The notes: generated by a model not told the origin, from the letters alone. Positions 7,623 to 14,573 are shown, numbered from the stretch's first letter. The stretch is DNA of 33,574 nucleotides from Bacillota bacterium (GCA_023435925.1 JAEZLF010000068.1:1-33574); one strand, 5' to 3'. A program made the numbers and translations.

Positions 7623-8405
7623 TCACCTCTGCCTTAGCTCTGTTATTTTATCCGCAATAGAACCGGAACTCATGAAAGCCCCGCCAATGAGCACAGCATC
7701 AGCACCAACGCTTCTTAAATAACTCATATCCTGTGCAGTTTTTATTCCACTTTCACTGACAACGATCCGATCTTTGGGTATTTTATTGATCAGTCGCTCT
7801 GTAACAGCAATATCCACTTCAAATGTCTTCAGATTCCTGTTATTGATACCGATAATTTTTGCTCCGGCTTCCAACGCTCTCTCAAGCTCCTGCTCATCAT
7901 GAACCTCAACAAGGCACTGCATTCCTGCTATGCCGGCAACAATCAGCATTTTGCTCAGCAGCTCGTCATTGAGCAGCGCAGCTATCAGAAGAATGGCATC
8001 CGCACCGATACACCTTGCCTGATATACCTGCCACAAATCAATGATAAAATCCTTTCTAAGAACTGGTATTGCTACCGTCTGGCGAACCTTGACCAGATCG
8101 TCATCATCACCCAGGAAGAACTCCTTCTCTGTAAGCACAGAAATAGCCTGTACCTTTGAGTGCACATACTCTCTGGCTATGCTGACCGGGTCGAAGTCCT
8201 TTCGGATAATTCCCGCAGAGGGAGAGGCCTTTTTGACTTCTGCAATAATGGACAGCTCACCCTCTCTCTTCAATGCCCGGCCAAAATCCAGCGGTTTATG
8301 CAAGCCCGGGCCTTTTAGCTTTTGCTTCCACCCCTCTATTGTCATCTGCTGCATCTCATTCTTTAACTGTTCTCGTTTTTTCTCCACAATACGGTCCAAT
8401 ATCAT
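7623..8405 (-). CDS. trpC: Indole-3-glycerol-phosphate synthase
   Basis: TrpC closes the indole ring of CdRP, releasing CO2 and water. The 260-residue protein has the family motifs in order: A-E-V-K-K-A-S-P-S (catalytic Lys), L-R-K-D-F-I-I-D, V-E-V-H-D, I-G-I-N-N-R-N-L, V-S-E-S-G-I and G-G-A-F-M. It is a stand-alone enzyme, not fused to TrpF as in E. coli. Its ATG overlaps the trpD stop codon as ATGA, so translation is coupled. Confidence 0.97.
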   Translation of the reverse strand: MILDRIVEKKREQLKNEMQQMTIEGWKQKLKGPGLHKPLDFGRALKREGELSIIAEVKKASPSAGIIRKDFDPVSIAREYVHSKVQAISVLTEKEFFLGDDDDLVKVRQTVAIPVLRKDFIIDLWQVYQARCIGADAILLIAALLNDELLSKMLIVAGIAGMQCLVEVHDEQELERALEAGAKIIGINNRNLKTFEVDIAVTERLINKIPKDRIVVSESGIKTAQDMSYLRSVGADAVLIGGAFMSSGSIADKITELRQR

Positions 8406-9439
8406 GCCGGAACCTCCTCTTCCTTACGAAAAGCCATTGTGTATTCACACAGCTCCGTAAACTTGGAAGCGGCTTTGCCGGAATCAATCATATCCGCTGC
8501 GGTATGAATACCTTCCTTTATGTTGTCTGCAACCTTTGCGACATACAATGCAGCTGCTGCATTTACCAATATGATATCTCTTGCAGCACCTTTGTGACCT
8601 TCAAAGACCGATTGGATGATTCTTGCATTTAAAGCTGCATCCCCACCCAGCAGGTCTTTCGGCTCAGCCCGTTGAATTCCGAGCTGTGCAGCACAAAAAT
8701 AATATTCTTTTATCATTCCATCCTTTAATTCAGTAATCTTGGTCGGGGCGGTCGTTGTAATTTCATCCAGCCCATCACAGCCATGGACAATAAGTGCCCT
8801 TTCTGCTCCAAGGCTTTGTAAAGCCTCTGCCATGACAGTAGTCAGGCTTTCGTCATAAACGCCGAGTATCTGACCTTTGGCATCAGCCGGATTGGTCAGC
8901 GGACCAAGAATGTTGAATACCGTCCTGATTCCAAGCTCTTTTCGCACACCGGCAGCATGCTTCATAGATTTGTGAAACAACTGGGCAAACATGAAGCCCA
9001 CTCCGACTTCTTCCATGCATTTCCCGACCTGTTCGGGATTAAGGTGTATATTGACGCCCAGCGCTTCCAGCACATCTGCGCTGCCGCTTCGGCTGGACAT
9101 CGCCCTGTTGCCATGCTTAGCTATTTTAGCTCCTGCTGCTGCCGCCACCAGCGAAGCAGCTGTTGAAATATTGAAGGTATTGGCGCCGTCACCGCCCGTA
9201 CCACAGGTATCGATGCAGTACGGCAGGTTGTGTTTCACTTTTTCAGCTTTGTCCCGCATGACCCTTGCACAGCCAGTAATCTCCTCAACGGTTTCCCCCT
9301 TGAAACGCAGCGCCGTAAGAAAACCTCCAATCTGCGATTGTGTTGCGTTCCCGTCCATGATGCAGTTCATTACGTCCATGATTTCCTGCTCTGTCAGGCT
9401 TTCCTTCCGTAATAGCTTTTGAATTGCTGATCGAATCAT
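8402..9439 (-). CDS. trpD: Anthranilate phosphoribosyltransferase
   Basis: TrpD transfers phosphoribosyl from PRPP to anthranilate. The protein (345 residues from this start) shows the glycine-rich PRPP loop G-T-G-G-D-G near residue 80, K-H-G-N-R with S-S-R-S-G-S-A-D, and the anthranilate-site region G-P-L-T-N-P. It is a stand-alone enzyme, not fused to the TrpG amidotransferase. I prefer ATG 9439 because AGGAG lies 7 nt upstream; the ATG at 9445 would leave only 1 nt of spacing. The ribosome site lies in a GAG-rich stretch that could be a TRAP target (see findings). It is followed by trpC with ATGA coupling and preceded by a long purine-rich spacer. Confidence 0.96.
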   Translation of the reverse strand: MIRSAIQKLLRKESLTEQEIMDVMNCIMDGNATQSQIGGFLTALRFKGETVEEITGCARVMRDKAEKVKHNLPYCIDTCGTGGDGANTFNISTAASLVAAAAGAKIAKHGNRAMSSRSGSADVLEALGVNIHLNPEQVGKCMEEVGVGFMFAQLFHKSMKHAAGVRKELGIRTVFNILGPLTNPADAKGQILGVYDESLTTVMAEALQSLGAERALIVHGCDGLDEITTTAPTKITELKDGMIKEYYFCAAQLGIQRAEPKDLLGGDAALNARIIQSVFEGHKGAARDIILVNAAAALYVAKVADNIKEGIHTAADMIDSGKAASKFTELCEYTMAFRKEEEVPA

Positions 9440-9703
9440 CTTCATTCTCCTCTCTTCTCATCCGGGTAAACCATTGCTCCTCTTACTCTTACCCTTACTC
9501 ATCTCATCCGGGCAATCATTTACTGCCCCTGCTCTTCTATACTCTACCTTGCTTATTTGCTTTACTCTGCTCTTCCTTGCCTGACACTGCCCTGTTCACT
9601 CTTACCCTTCTCATCCGACAGGATCATACTATGCCTTTACTCTCACCTTATATTCCTTCCCGGATAGATCATCTCTTTACCTGTCCTTGCTCTGCACTAC
9701 ATC
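9440..9703 (-). promoter_or_regulatory. Purine-rich trpG-trpD spacer with NAG triplets and short repeats
   Basis: This roughly 260-nt spacer holds no gene. In the trp transcript it is strongly purine-rich, with many GAG, AAG and TAG triplets. The word CGGATGAGA recurs three times (in plus coordinates 9456-9466, 9502-9512 and 9609-9617), and the flanking GGGTAAGAGT-type words recur twice. Close to trpD the order is GAG/GAG/AAG/AAG/AAG/GAG with 1-3 nt spacers (about 9506-9475), then three GAG triplets with 2-nt spacers over the Shine-Dalgarno (about 9459-9447). The other long frames on the plus strand here are low-complexity Ser/Leu/Pro shadows. Confidence 0.55.
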
Positions 9704-10270
9704 TCAGCATGCCAGAAAATTTCTCAGTATCGTTTTCCCATCCGGTGTCAATAATGATTCGGGATGAAACTGGATTCCGAATACAGGATATGTTTTATGC
9801 TTCAGTCCCATGATCTCGCCCTTGTCCGTAACCGCAGTAATTTCCAACTCCTCAGGCAGTGTTTCCCGTTCAACAATCAGTGAATGATACCGTCCGGCTG
9901 TAATTTTTGCCTCCAGTCCCCTAAACAATGCACATCCTGGCAGCAACTCCACTTCAGAGGTTTTTCCGTGCATCAGCTCCCGTGCCCGTACAACTCTTCC
10001 TCCGTAAGCTTCCCCGATACTCTGGTGTCCCAGGCAAACCCCCAGTATCGGTATATATTTTCCAAGCCTTCTTGCCGCCTCAATGGAAATACCCGCCGAT
10101 ACTGGAAATCCGGGCCCCGGAGATATCACGATATGACTTGGTTTTTTCGCGGCAGCCTGTTCAACCGTCAGCACATCATTTCGGTATACTTCTACATCCT
10201 GATCCAGTTCACCCACATATTGATAAAGGTTGTACGTAAATGAATCATAGTTGTCAATGATCATAATCAT
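9704..10270 (-). CDS. trpG: Anthranilate synthase component II (glutamine amidotransferase)
   Basis: TrpG hydrolyses glutamine and channels ammonia to TrpE for anthranilate formation. The 188-residue class I amidotransferase has the triad Cys79 (G-V-C-L-G-H-Q), His169 and Glu171 (F-H-P-E-S), the oxyanion loop S-P-G-P-G and the starting motif I-D-N-Y-D-S-F-T-Y-N-L. In many Firmicutes this subunit also serves p-aminobenzoate synthesis; whether it does here cannot be seen. Its ATG overlaps the trpE stop as ATGA, giving 1:1 coupling with TrpE. Confidence 0.97.
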   Translation of the reverse strand: MIMIIDNYDSFTYNLYQYVGELDQDVEVYRNDVLTVEQAAAKKPSHIVISPGPGFPVSAGISIEAARRLGKYIPILGVCLGHQSIGEAYGGRVVRARELMHGKTSEVELLPGCALFRGLEAKITAGRYHSLIVERETLPEELEITAVTDKGEIMGLKHKTYPVFGIQFHPESLLTPDGKTILRNFLAC

Positions 10271-11751
10271 TGGATGATCACCCCTTCCTCAAGTGATTTG
10301 ATCAATGCCATAGCCTTGTTCATAGATTCCTCATACTCCATTTCCGGCACCGAATCGGCAACAATTCCTCCGCCTGCCTGGATATATGCTTTCCCATCCT
10401 TAAAAACGATAGTTCTGATAGTGATACAGCTATCCAAATTGCCGTCAAAGCTGAGGTATCCCACTGCACCGCCATATTGGCATCTTTTCACATTTTCCAG
10501 TTCATCAATAATTTCCATTGCTCTGATCTTTGGTGCACCCGAAAGCGTACCTGCCGGCAGGACTGCCGTTAGTGCATCAAAGGCATTCACACCATCCCGC
10601 AGCTCACCGCTGACATTGCTGACAATGTGCATTACATGGGAAAAGCGCTGTATTTTCATCAAGGAATTTACACAAACTGATCCGAATTTAGAAACTTTCC
10701 CAAGGTCATTTCTGCCAAGGTCAACCAGCATAATGTGCTCTGCTCTTTCCTTGCTGTCCTCCATCAGTTCTTTTTCCAGGGCTACATCCTGCTCCGGTGT
10801 TGCCCCTCTCTTCCTCGTACCCGCAATCGGGCAGGTTTCAGCCTTTCGTTCCTCCACTCTCACCAGCATTTCCGGGGAAGAACCCGCCAGCGTATACCCG
10901 TCAAATTTAAGAAAATACATATAAGGTCCTGGATTGATAGTGCGTAACGCCCGGTAGGCATTCAGCGGGTTGCAGTCCGTCTCGATACAAAGTCGTTGAG
11001 AAAGAACCACCTGAAAAATATCGCCATTTCGGATATATTCCTTTGCAATACGAACGTTTTCACAGAATTTCTCCCTGCTGACATTACTTGTTACCTTAAG
11101 ACGCGGTTTCACAGCTGTTTTTCGAGGCATTACTGAATCGGATAGCATCTGTCTGGTTGACTGAAGCTCTGCATAAATCTCCCTGATCCTTTCGGCAACT
11201 GTGTTGTAGCTCCTTTCAACACTTCCTTCCACATGAAGATTTACAATAATATGAAGCTTTTGTTTGAAATGATCGAAGGCAATGATTTCATCAGCGAACA
11301 TAAAATGCAGCTCCGGTATGCCGGTATCATCCTCAGGCACATTGGGGAGCTTTTCAAAATACCGTGCTGTATCGTAGCCGAAGAAGCCTACGGCTCCTCC
11401 GTTGAACCTTGGGATATTCCTGATAGGTGCCCCTCTATATTGGGACATCTGCTCTTTCATAACCCTTATTGGGTTATCCGCGATTACCTTCGTTTTTCCA
11501 TGTCTGAATTGCAGTTCTGTCTGCCTTTCGCTTCCCTTTACAATAAGAAAAGGATTTTTCCCTATAAAGGAATACCGCCCCCATTTCTCTCCGCCTTCGA
11601 CACTCTCCAGCAAAAAGCAGAAACGGCTTTGCTCAAGCCTTTTAAAAATGCTGATAGGTGTTTCCAAATCGGCATAGACCTCAAGAGACACTGGAATGAT
11701 GTTGTACTTTTCCGCAAGCTCTTTGACGTGCTCTAAATCAGGATAAATCAA
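10267..11751 (-). CDS. trpE: Anthranilate synthase component I
   Basis: TrpE converts chorismate to anthranilate with ammonia from TrpG. The chorismate-binding core shows G-D-I-F-Q-V-V-L-S-Q-R, A-G-S-S-P-E-M, P-I-A-G-T-R-K-R-G, D-L-G-R-N-D and the G-T-L-S-G-A-P-K loop. The N-terminal domain keeps the L-L-E-S motif where tryptophan binds for feedback inhibition. I place the start at the TTG at 11751 because GGGGAG lies 6 nt upstream and I-Y-P-D-L follows as in relatives, giving 494 residues. The ATG at 11808 would add 19 residues unlike the family. It heads the trpEGDCF operon; transcription is probably controlled by the leader at 11848-11951 and translation possibly by the hairpin at 11758-11781. 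Confidence 0.96.
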   Translation of the reverse strand: MIYPDLEHVKELAEKYNIIPVSLEVYADLETPISIFKRLEQSRFCFLLESVEGGEKWGRYSFIGKNPFLIVKGSERQTELQFRHGKTKVIADNPIRVMKEQMSQYRGAPIRNIPRFNGGAVGFFGYDTARYFEKLPNVPEDDTGIPELHFMFADEIIAFDHFKQKLHIIVNLHVEGSVERSYNTVAERIREIYAELQSTRQMLSDSVMPRKTAVKPRLKVTSNVSREKFCENVRIAKEYIRNGDIFQVVLSQRLCIETDCNPLNAYRALRTINPGPYMYFLKFDGYTLAGSSPEMLVRVEERKAETCPIAGTRKRGATPEQDVALEKELMEDSKERAEHIMLVDLGRNDLGKVSKFGSVCVNSLMKIQRFSHVMHIVSNVSGELRDGVNAFDALTAVLPAGTLSGAPKIRAMEIIDELENVKRCQYGGAVGYLSFDGNLDSCITIRTIVFKDGKAYIQAGGGIVADSVPEMEYEESMNKAMALIKSLEEGVIIQ

Positions 11752-11757
11752 TGTACT

Positions 11758-11781
11758 CTCCCCTTTCAAATCAAGAAGGAG
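11758..11781 (-). promoter_or_regulatory. Possible Shine-Dalgarno-sequestering hairpin of trpE
   Basis: In the mRNA, CUCCUU (11781-11776) can pair with the trpE ribosome site GGGGAG (11763-11758), with two further pairs beyond a mismatch and a small loop. It would hide the trpE Shine-Dalgarno. Bacillus subtilis trpE has a comparable TRAP-dependent Shine-Dalgarno block. The pairing is short, and two of the six base pairs are G-U. Confidence 0.4.
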
Positions 11782-11847
11782 GGTATGAGAAAGACATTGG
11801 CATTTCAAAATCGATATCTATGCCATGTAATTTGCTGCAACAATAAC

Positions 11848-11874
11848 AAAAAAACCAGGAAAAGATTCCCGGTT
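11848..11874 (-). terminator. Attenuator terminator in the trp leader
   Basis: A 9-bp stem (AACCGGGAA / TTCCTGGTT, one G-U) with a TCTT loop is followed at once by a T-run. It lies about 135 nt downstream of the trp promoter and about 95 nt upstream of the trpE start, so it terminates transcription before the structural genes. Its 5' arm AACC also pairs in the alternative structure at 11859-11904. Confidence 0.88.
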
Positions 11875-11904
11875 ACATACGAATGCTCGTAAACCTGCCT
11901 CTTC
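11859..11904 (-). promoter_or_regulatory. Candidate antiterminator of the trp leader
   Basis: Three helices stack: GAAGAG (11904-11899) with CUUUUC (11864-11859), GGUU (11895-11892) with AACC (11874-11871), and UACGA with UCGUA around a GCAU loop (11891-11878). It excludes the terminator because it uses its 5' arm, and its own 5' arm includes the last NAG triplet. TRAP binding would therefore free the terminator. This is deduced by hand-folding. Confidence 0.6.
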
Positions 11905-11951
11905 TCATCTCTACTCTTCTCGTCTCTTCTCTGCTCTTCTTAACTCTTCTT
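11899..11951 (-). promoter_or_regulatory. TRAP (MtrB) binding site: eleven NAG triplets
   Basis: On the transcript strand eleven triplets follow one another with exactly 2-nt spacers: AAG, GAG, AAG, then eight GAG. The period is 5 nt throughout, spanning 53 nt. TRAP is an 11-subunit ring that binds eleven (G/U)AG triplets with 2-3 nt spacers in Bacillus trp leaders, so number and spacing match exactly. Two AAG triplets near the 5' end are the only departures. The mtrB gene is not in the window. Confidence 0.85.
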
Positions 11952-12010
11952 TTTTCCACCAATTCTTCATATTACAATCAATCTGACCGACTACTGTAAT
12001 ATTTTATGAA

Positions 12011-12039
12011 ATTATAGCATGCAATAGTTCTGATTGCAA
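12011..12039 (-). promoter_or_regulatory. trp operon promoter
   Basis: On the minus strand, TTGCAA (12039-12034, 4/6) and a perfect TATAAT (12016-12011) are 17 nt apart. Transcription would begin near 12004 and run through the TRAP site. It is back-to-back with the ychF promoter; an inverted TGCAAC/GTTGCA pair covers both -35 boxes. Confidence 0.85.
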
Positions 12040-12055
12040 CTGCTTTTTTCACTGG

Positions 12056-12084
12056 TTGCATTGCCAGGTTCTATCATATATAAT
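12056..12084 (+). promoter_or_regulatory. ychF promoter
   Basis: TTGCAT (12056-12061) and a perfect TATAAT (12079-12084) are separated by 17 nt. The start point would be near 12091, leaving a leader of about 130 nt before the ychF ATG, in which I see no clear structure. Confidence 0.8.
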
Positions 12085-12220
12085 TTACATGGCATTCGTT
12101 TTGATAGCCGTATTACTGCGTTTATCGCAACAATGTATTAAACGGTACATTAAACAATGCATTACACAACATATTAACCAGCATACAAAAATAGCTGTTT
12201 TACAGGAAGGTTGGAAGATC

Positions 12221-13315
12221 ATGAAACTTGGAATCGTAGGACTGCCGAATGTAGGCAAAAGCACACTATTTAACGCCATCACAAAAGCGGGGGCGGAGAT
12301 AGCCAATTACCCCTTTTGTACCATAGAGCCCAATGTGGGTATTGTCGCAGTTCCGGATGAACGCCTGGATAAGCTGGCAGAGATGTATCACCCTGAAAAG
12401 ATCACACCTACCACCGTCGAATTTGTTGACATCGCAGGTCTGGTGAAAGGAGCCAGTAAGGGTGAAGGCCTTGGAAACAAATTTCTGTCCCATATCCGTG
12501 AAGTAGATGCCATCATTCATGTGGTTCGGTGCTTTGAGGATGGAAATATCGTACATGTAGACGGTTCCATCGGACCGGCACGCGATATTGAAACCATCAA
12601 TCTGGAGTTGATATTTGCCGACCTGGAAATGCTGGATAAACGCATTGACAGAACACGTAAGATGATGAAATCCGGTGATAAGAAGTATTTGGTCGAGCTG
12701 GAGCTGTACGAGAGAATCAAGACTGCCCTTGAAAGTGGAGCACCGGTTAGAACAATGAGCTTTACCAGCGAGGAGCACGCTCTTGTTGATCAGATTTTTC
12801 TGCTGACCTCTAAACCGGTACTCTACGCCGCCAATGTTTCAGAAGCCGACCTTCAGGCAGACCGGCCAAACCGCTTTTTGTCTGAGCTTCAGGACATTGC
12901 CACTAAAGAAGGCTCTGAGGTTCTGGTGATTTGTGCAAAGATTGAGGAAGAAATTACACAGCTTGACGAGGAAGAAAAATCCATGTTCCTTGAAGAGCTT
13001 GGTCTGAAGGAATCCGGACTGGATCGGTTAATAAAGGCAAGCTACAAGCTTTTGGGCCTGATGAGCTATTTAACTGCAGGCCAGCCGGAGGTCCGGGCCT
13101 GGACCATAGTGAAAGGCACAAAAGCGCCTCAGGCGGCAGGAAAAATACACAGCGACTTTGAACGGGGCTTTATCAGAGCCGAGATCGTTGCATATGAGGA
13201 TCTGATGCGTTGCGGTTCCTACAATGCTGCAAAGGAAAAAGGACTTGTACGTTCCGAGGGCAAGGAATATGTTATGCAGGATGGCGACGTCACACTGTTC
13301 CGGTTTAATGTGTAA
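12221..13315 (+). CDS. ychF: Redox-regulated ATPase YchF (Obg family)
   Basis: YchF is a universally conserved Obg-family P-loop protein that binds ribosomes and prefers ATP to GTP. The 364-residue protein has G-L-P-N-V-G-K-S-T (Walker A), V-D-I-A-G-L-V-K-G-A (G3, with the hydrophobic residue in place of catalytic Gln), N-V-S-E in place of the guanine-specific N-K-x-D motif, and the C-terminal TGS-like domain (R-A-W-T-I-V-K-G-T through D-V-T-L-F-R-F-N-V). I chose ATG 12221 since M-K-L-G-I-V-G is the family start; the frame upstream is open but unlike the family. It is a single-gene unit between a strong promoter and terminator. Confidence 0.97.
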   Translation: MKLGIVGLPNVGKSTLFNAITKAGAEIANYPFCTIEPNVGIVAVPDERLDKLAEMYHPEKITPTTVEFVDIAGLVKGASKGEGLGNKFLSHIREVDAIIHVVRCFEDGNIVHVDGSIGPARDIETINLELIFADLEMLDKRIDRTRKMMKSGDKKYLVELELYERIKTALESGAPVRTMSFTSEEHALVDQIFLLTSKPVLYAANVSEADLQADRPNRFLSELQDIATKEGSEVLVICAKIEEEITQLDEEEKSMFLEELGLKESGLDRLIKASYKLLGLMSYLTAGQPEVRAWTIVKGTKAPQAAGKIHSDFERGFIRAEIVAYEDLMRCGSYNAAKEKGLVRSEGKEYVMQDGDVTLFRFNV

Positions 13316-13379
13316 AAAATTCCATAGGACCTACTAGACCCGCCAGATCCATTCGACCACTCGTATTCGAAAACGAAAG

Positions 13380-13422
13380 ACCCGTACCAAAACGGTTCAA
13401 GCAATAACCGTCCGGTACGGGT
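13380..13422 (+). terminator. Terminator downstream of ychF
   Basis: The outer stem ACCCGTACC/GGTACGGGT (9 bp) encloses an inner stem ACGGTT/AACCGT (6 bp) with an 8-nt loop. The T-rich sequence after it is short (TTCATTAT). It starts 65 nt past the ychF stop. Confidence 0.8.
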
Positions 13423-13477
13423 TTCATTATCCTCTTTGATGTCCGTCAGTCAGCAGCATTCACAGGTTCCCTGGCGA

Positions 13478-13547
13478 ATTCCTGTTTCCCTTTCCCTATG
13501 GATTCCGATTCCCCAACGATTCCTGTTTCGCTTTCCCTATGGATTCC
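13478..13547. repeat. Imperfect tandem repeat, 41-bp period
   Basis: A 29-bp unit at 13478-13506 recurs at 13519-13547 with 28 of 29 bases identical. The shared end word is CTTTCCCTATGGATTCC, and shorter TTCCTGTTT words occur on both sides. It lies in the 3' region between the convergent ychF and cheW genes and is purine-rich on the cheW transcript strand. No gene lies in 13423-13569. Confidence 0.85.
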
Positions 13548-13569
13548 TGTTTTCCAGACATCCTGTTTC

Positions 13570-14034
13570 CTAGACACCTTGAGGTGCTTTGATTTTTAAC
13601 CTTTTAATTTCCGATTCCCCCAGCACCCTGTCCAGATCAATAATGGAAATCAACTGATCTCCCTTTTTACCGACCTTTTGTAGAAATGCGGCCACATCAC
13701 TGCCTATTGCCGCGGGTGCGGGCTCGATATCCTCCTCGGAGAATTTCGTTATCTCAACAACGTCGTTTACGATAAATCCGGTTAATTTCCCCTCAATATT
13801 GGAGACAATGATCTTCGTTTTCTTGTTAATCTCACTGTCACCAAGCTCAAATCGCCTGTTCAAGTCAATAACAGGGAGAACCTCACCTCTGTAGTTGATG
13901 ATTCCCTCAATAAATCTGGGCATTCTTGGTATCTTGTTCGCTTGTTGATACTTGATGATTTGGAATACCTGCGAAGTTTCAGCCCCGAACAGCTGGCCGT
14001 TCAGCCTGAATACAACCACTTGCAGCTCGTTCAT
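13570..14034 (-). CDS. cheW: CheW-like chemotaxis coupling protein
   Basis: CheW is the cytoplasmic adaptor joining chemoreceptors to the CheA kinase. The 154-residue protein is a single CheW domain: V-V-F-R-L-N-G-Q-L-F-G at the start, I-P-R-M-P-R-F-I-E-G-I-I-N-Y-R-G-E-V-L-P-V-I-D-L (the typical receptor/CheA interface), and a late I-S-I-I-D-L-D-R-V-L. The start ATG at 14034 follows GAGGGGG by 7 nt. No other chemotaxis gene is nearby, so it stands alone as a single-gene unit. It could equally belong to a CheV-less or auxiliary coupling pathway. Confidence 0.93.
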   Translation of the reverse strand: MNELQVVVFRLNGQLFGAETSQVFQIIKYQQANKIPRMPRFIEGIINYRGEVLPVIDLNRRFELGDSEINKKTKIIVSNIEGKLTGFIVNDVVEITKFSEEDIEPAPAAIGSDVAAFLQKVGKKGDQLISIIDLDRVLGESEIKRLKIKAPQGV

Positions 14035-14099
14035 CTGTATACCCCCTCTATTGATAGCATGTTTTACATTTGCATGGTAATATATTTCGCCGGAGGCAT

Positions 14100-14126
14100 A
14101 ATAGCCCCAATCATGAGGCTATTATA
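14100..14126 (-). promoter_or_regulatory. Hairpin overlapping the cheW -10 region
   Basis: The inverted repeat AATAGCC/GGCTATT (14100-14123) overlaps a perfect TATAAT on the minus strand (14126-14121), the probable cheW -10; I find no good -35 at 16-18 nt. The repeat may be an operator or a leader hairpin, since transcription would begin within it. Confidence 0.4.
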
Positions 14127-14161
14127 TCATAAACCGGCAAATCATGACATAAAATTCGCAC

Positions 14162-14190
14162 TTGACAATGAAATTTACCCGTGCTACTAT
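14162..14190 (+). promoter_or_regulatory. aroF promoter
   Basis: A perfect TTGACA (14162-14167), a 17-nt spacer and TACTAT (14185-14190) place the start point near 14197, upstream of the T-box leader. Confidence 0.85.
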
Positions 14191-14261
14191 TAGTTAAATT
14201 ATGACTGCACTGCAAAAATCCGATATAAGCTCCAGACCGGCTTTTTGTAGTAAAATTAATT

Positions 14262-14573
14262 ATTGAAAATGGCAATGACAAGGGAAAGTATGCCGGATTC
14301 TACTTCTTTCAAAGGTCGTCTCCAGCGGATCATGCATCCGCAACCGCCTCCTTTGAATATCAGCGAGCCGGGGTTGGTGGGAGCCCGGTGGAGTGAACCT
14401 GTTGAAGTTCCCCTTTGAGCTGCAGGCTGAAGGTTTTGAGGTAGGCTGTGCCGGGAATCCGCCGTTAAAAGGATAAACGTATAATATGTACGTTATTAAG
14501 CTGGGTTTTTACCAATTTGAGTGGTACCGCGCAGAGGATAACTCTTCGTCTCATAGCAGACGGAGAGTTTTTT
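14262..14573 (+). promoter_or_regulatory. T-box riboswitch controlling aroF
   Basis: The leader has the hallmark T-box sequence GAGTGGTACCGCG (14519-14531), an AGTA motif at 14287-14290 in stem I, and a terminator with a 12-bp stem AACTCTTCGTCT/AGACGGAGAGTT (14540-14569) followed by six T (14568-14573). T-boxes sense uncharged tRNA through a specifier codon and the acceptor end. The acceptor bulge reads UGGU, which calls for a tRNA with discriminator A (as in tRNA-Phe and tRNA-Tyr, not the usual G of tRNA-Trp). The only aromatic codon I find on the 3' side of the likely specifier loop is UUC (14408-14410, Phe). T-box identity is firm; the Phe assignment is tentative. The outer 5' boundary is approximate. 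Confidence 0.92.

Noticed and set aside
9424..9813. Plus-strand open frame of 129 codons in the trpD-trpG spacer
   Set aside because: Low-complexity Ser/Leu/Pro translation of a pyrimidine-rich strand with no ribosome site; it runs antisense into trpG.
11752..11808. Leader peptide with Trp codons for ribosome-mediated trp attenuation
   Set aside because: The short frame has no Trp codon and simply continues in frame into trpE; it also lies after the terminator.
11848..11951. T-box on the trp operon
   Set aside because: No TGGNACCGCG sequence or stem I motif is present; the eleven NAG triplets fit TRAP instead.
12056..12220. N-terminal extension of YchF to the ATG at 12056
   Set aside because: This stretch contains the promoter -35 and -10 boxes, and the family start with its ribosome site is at 12221.
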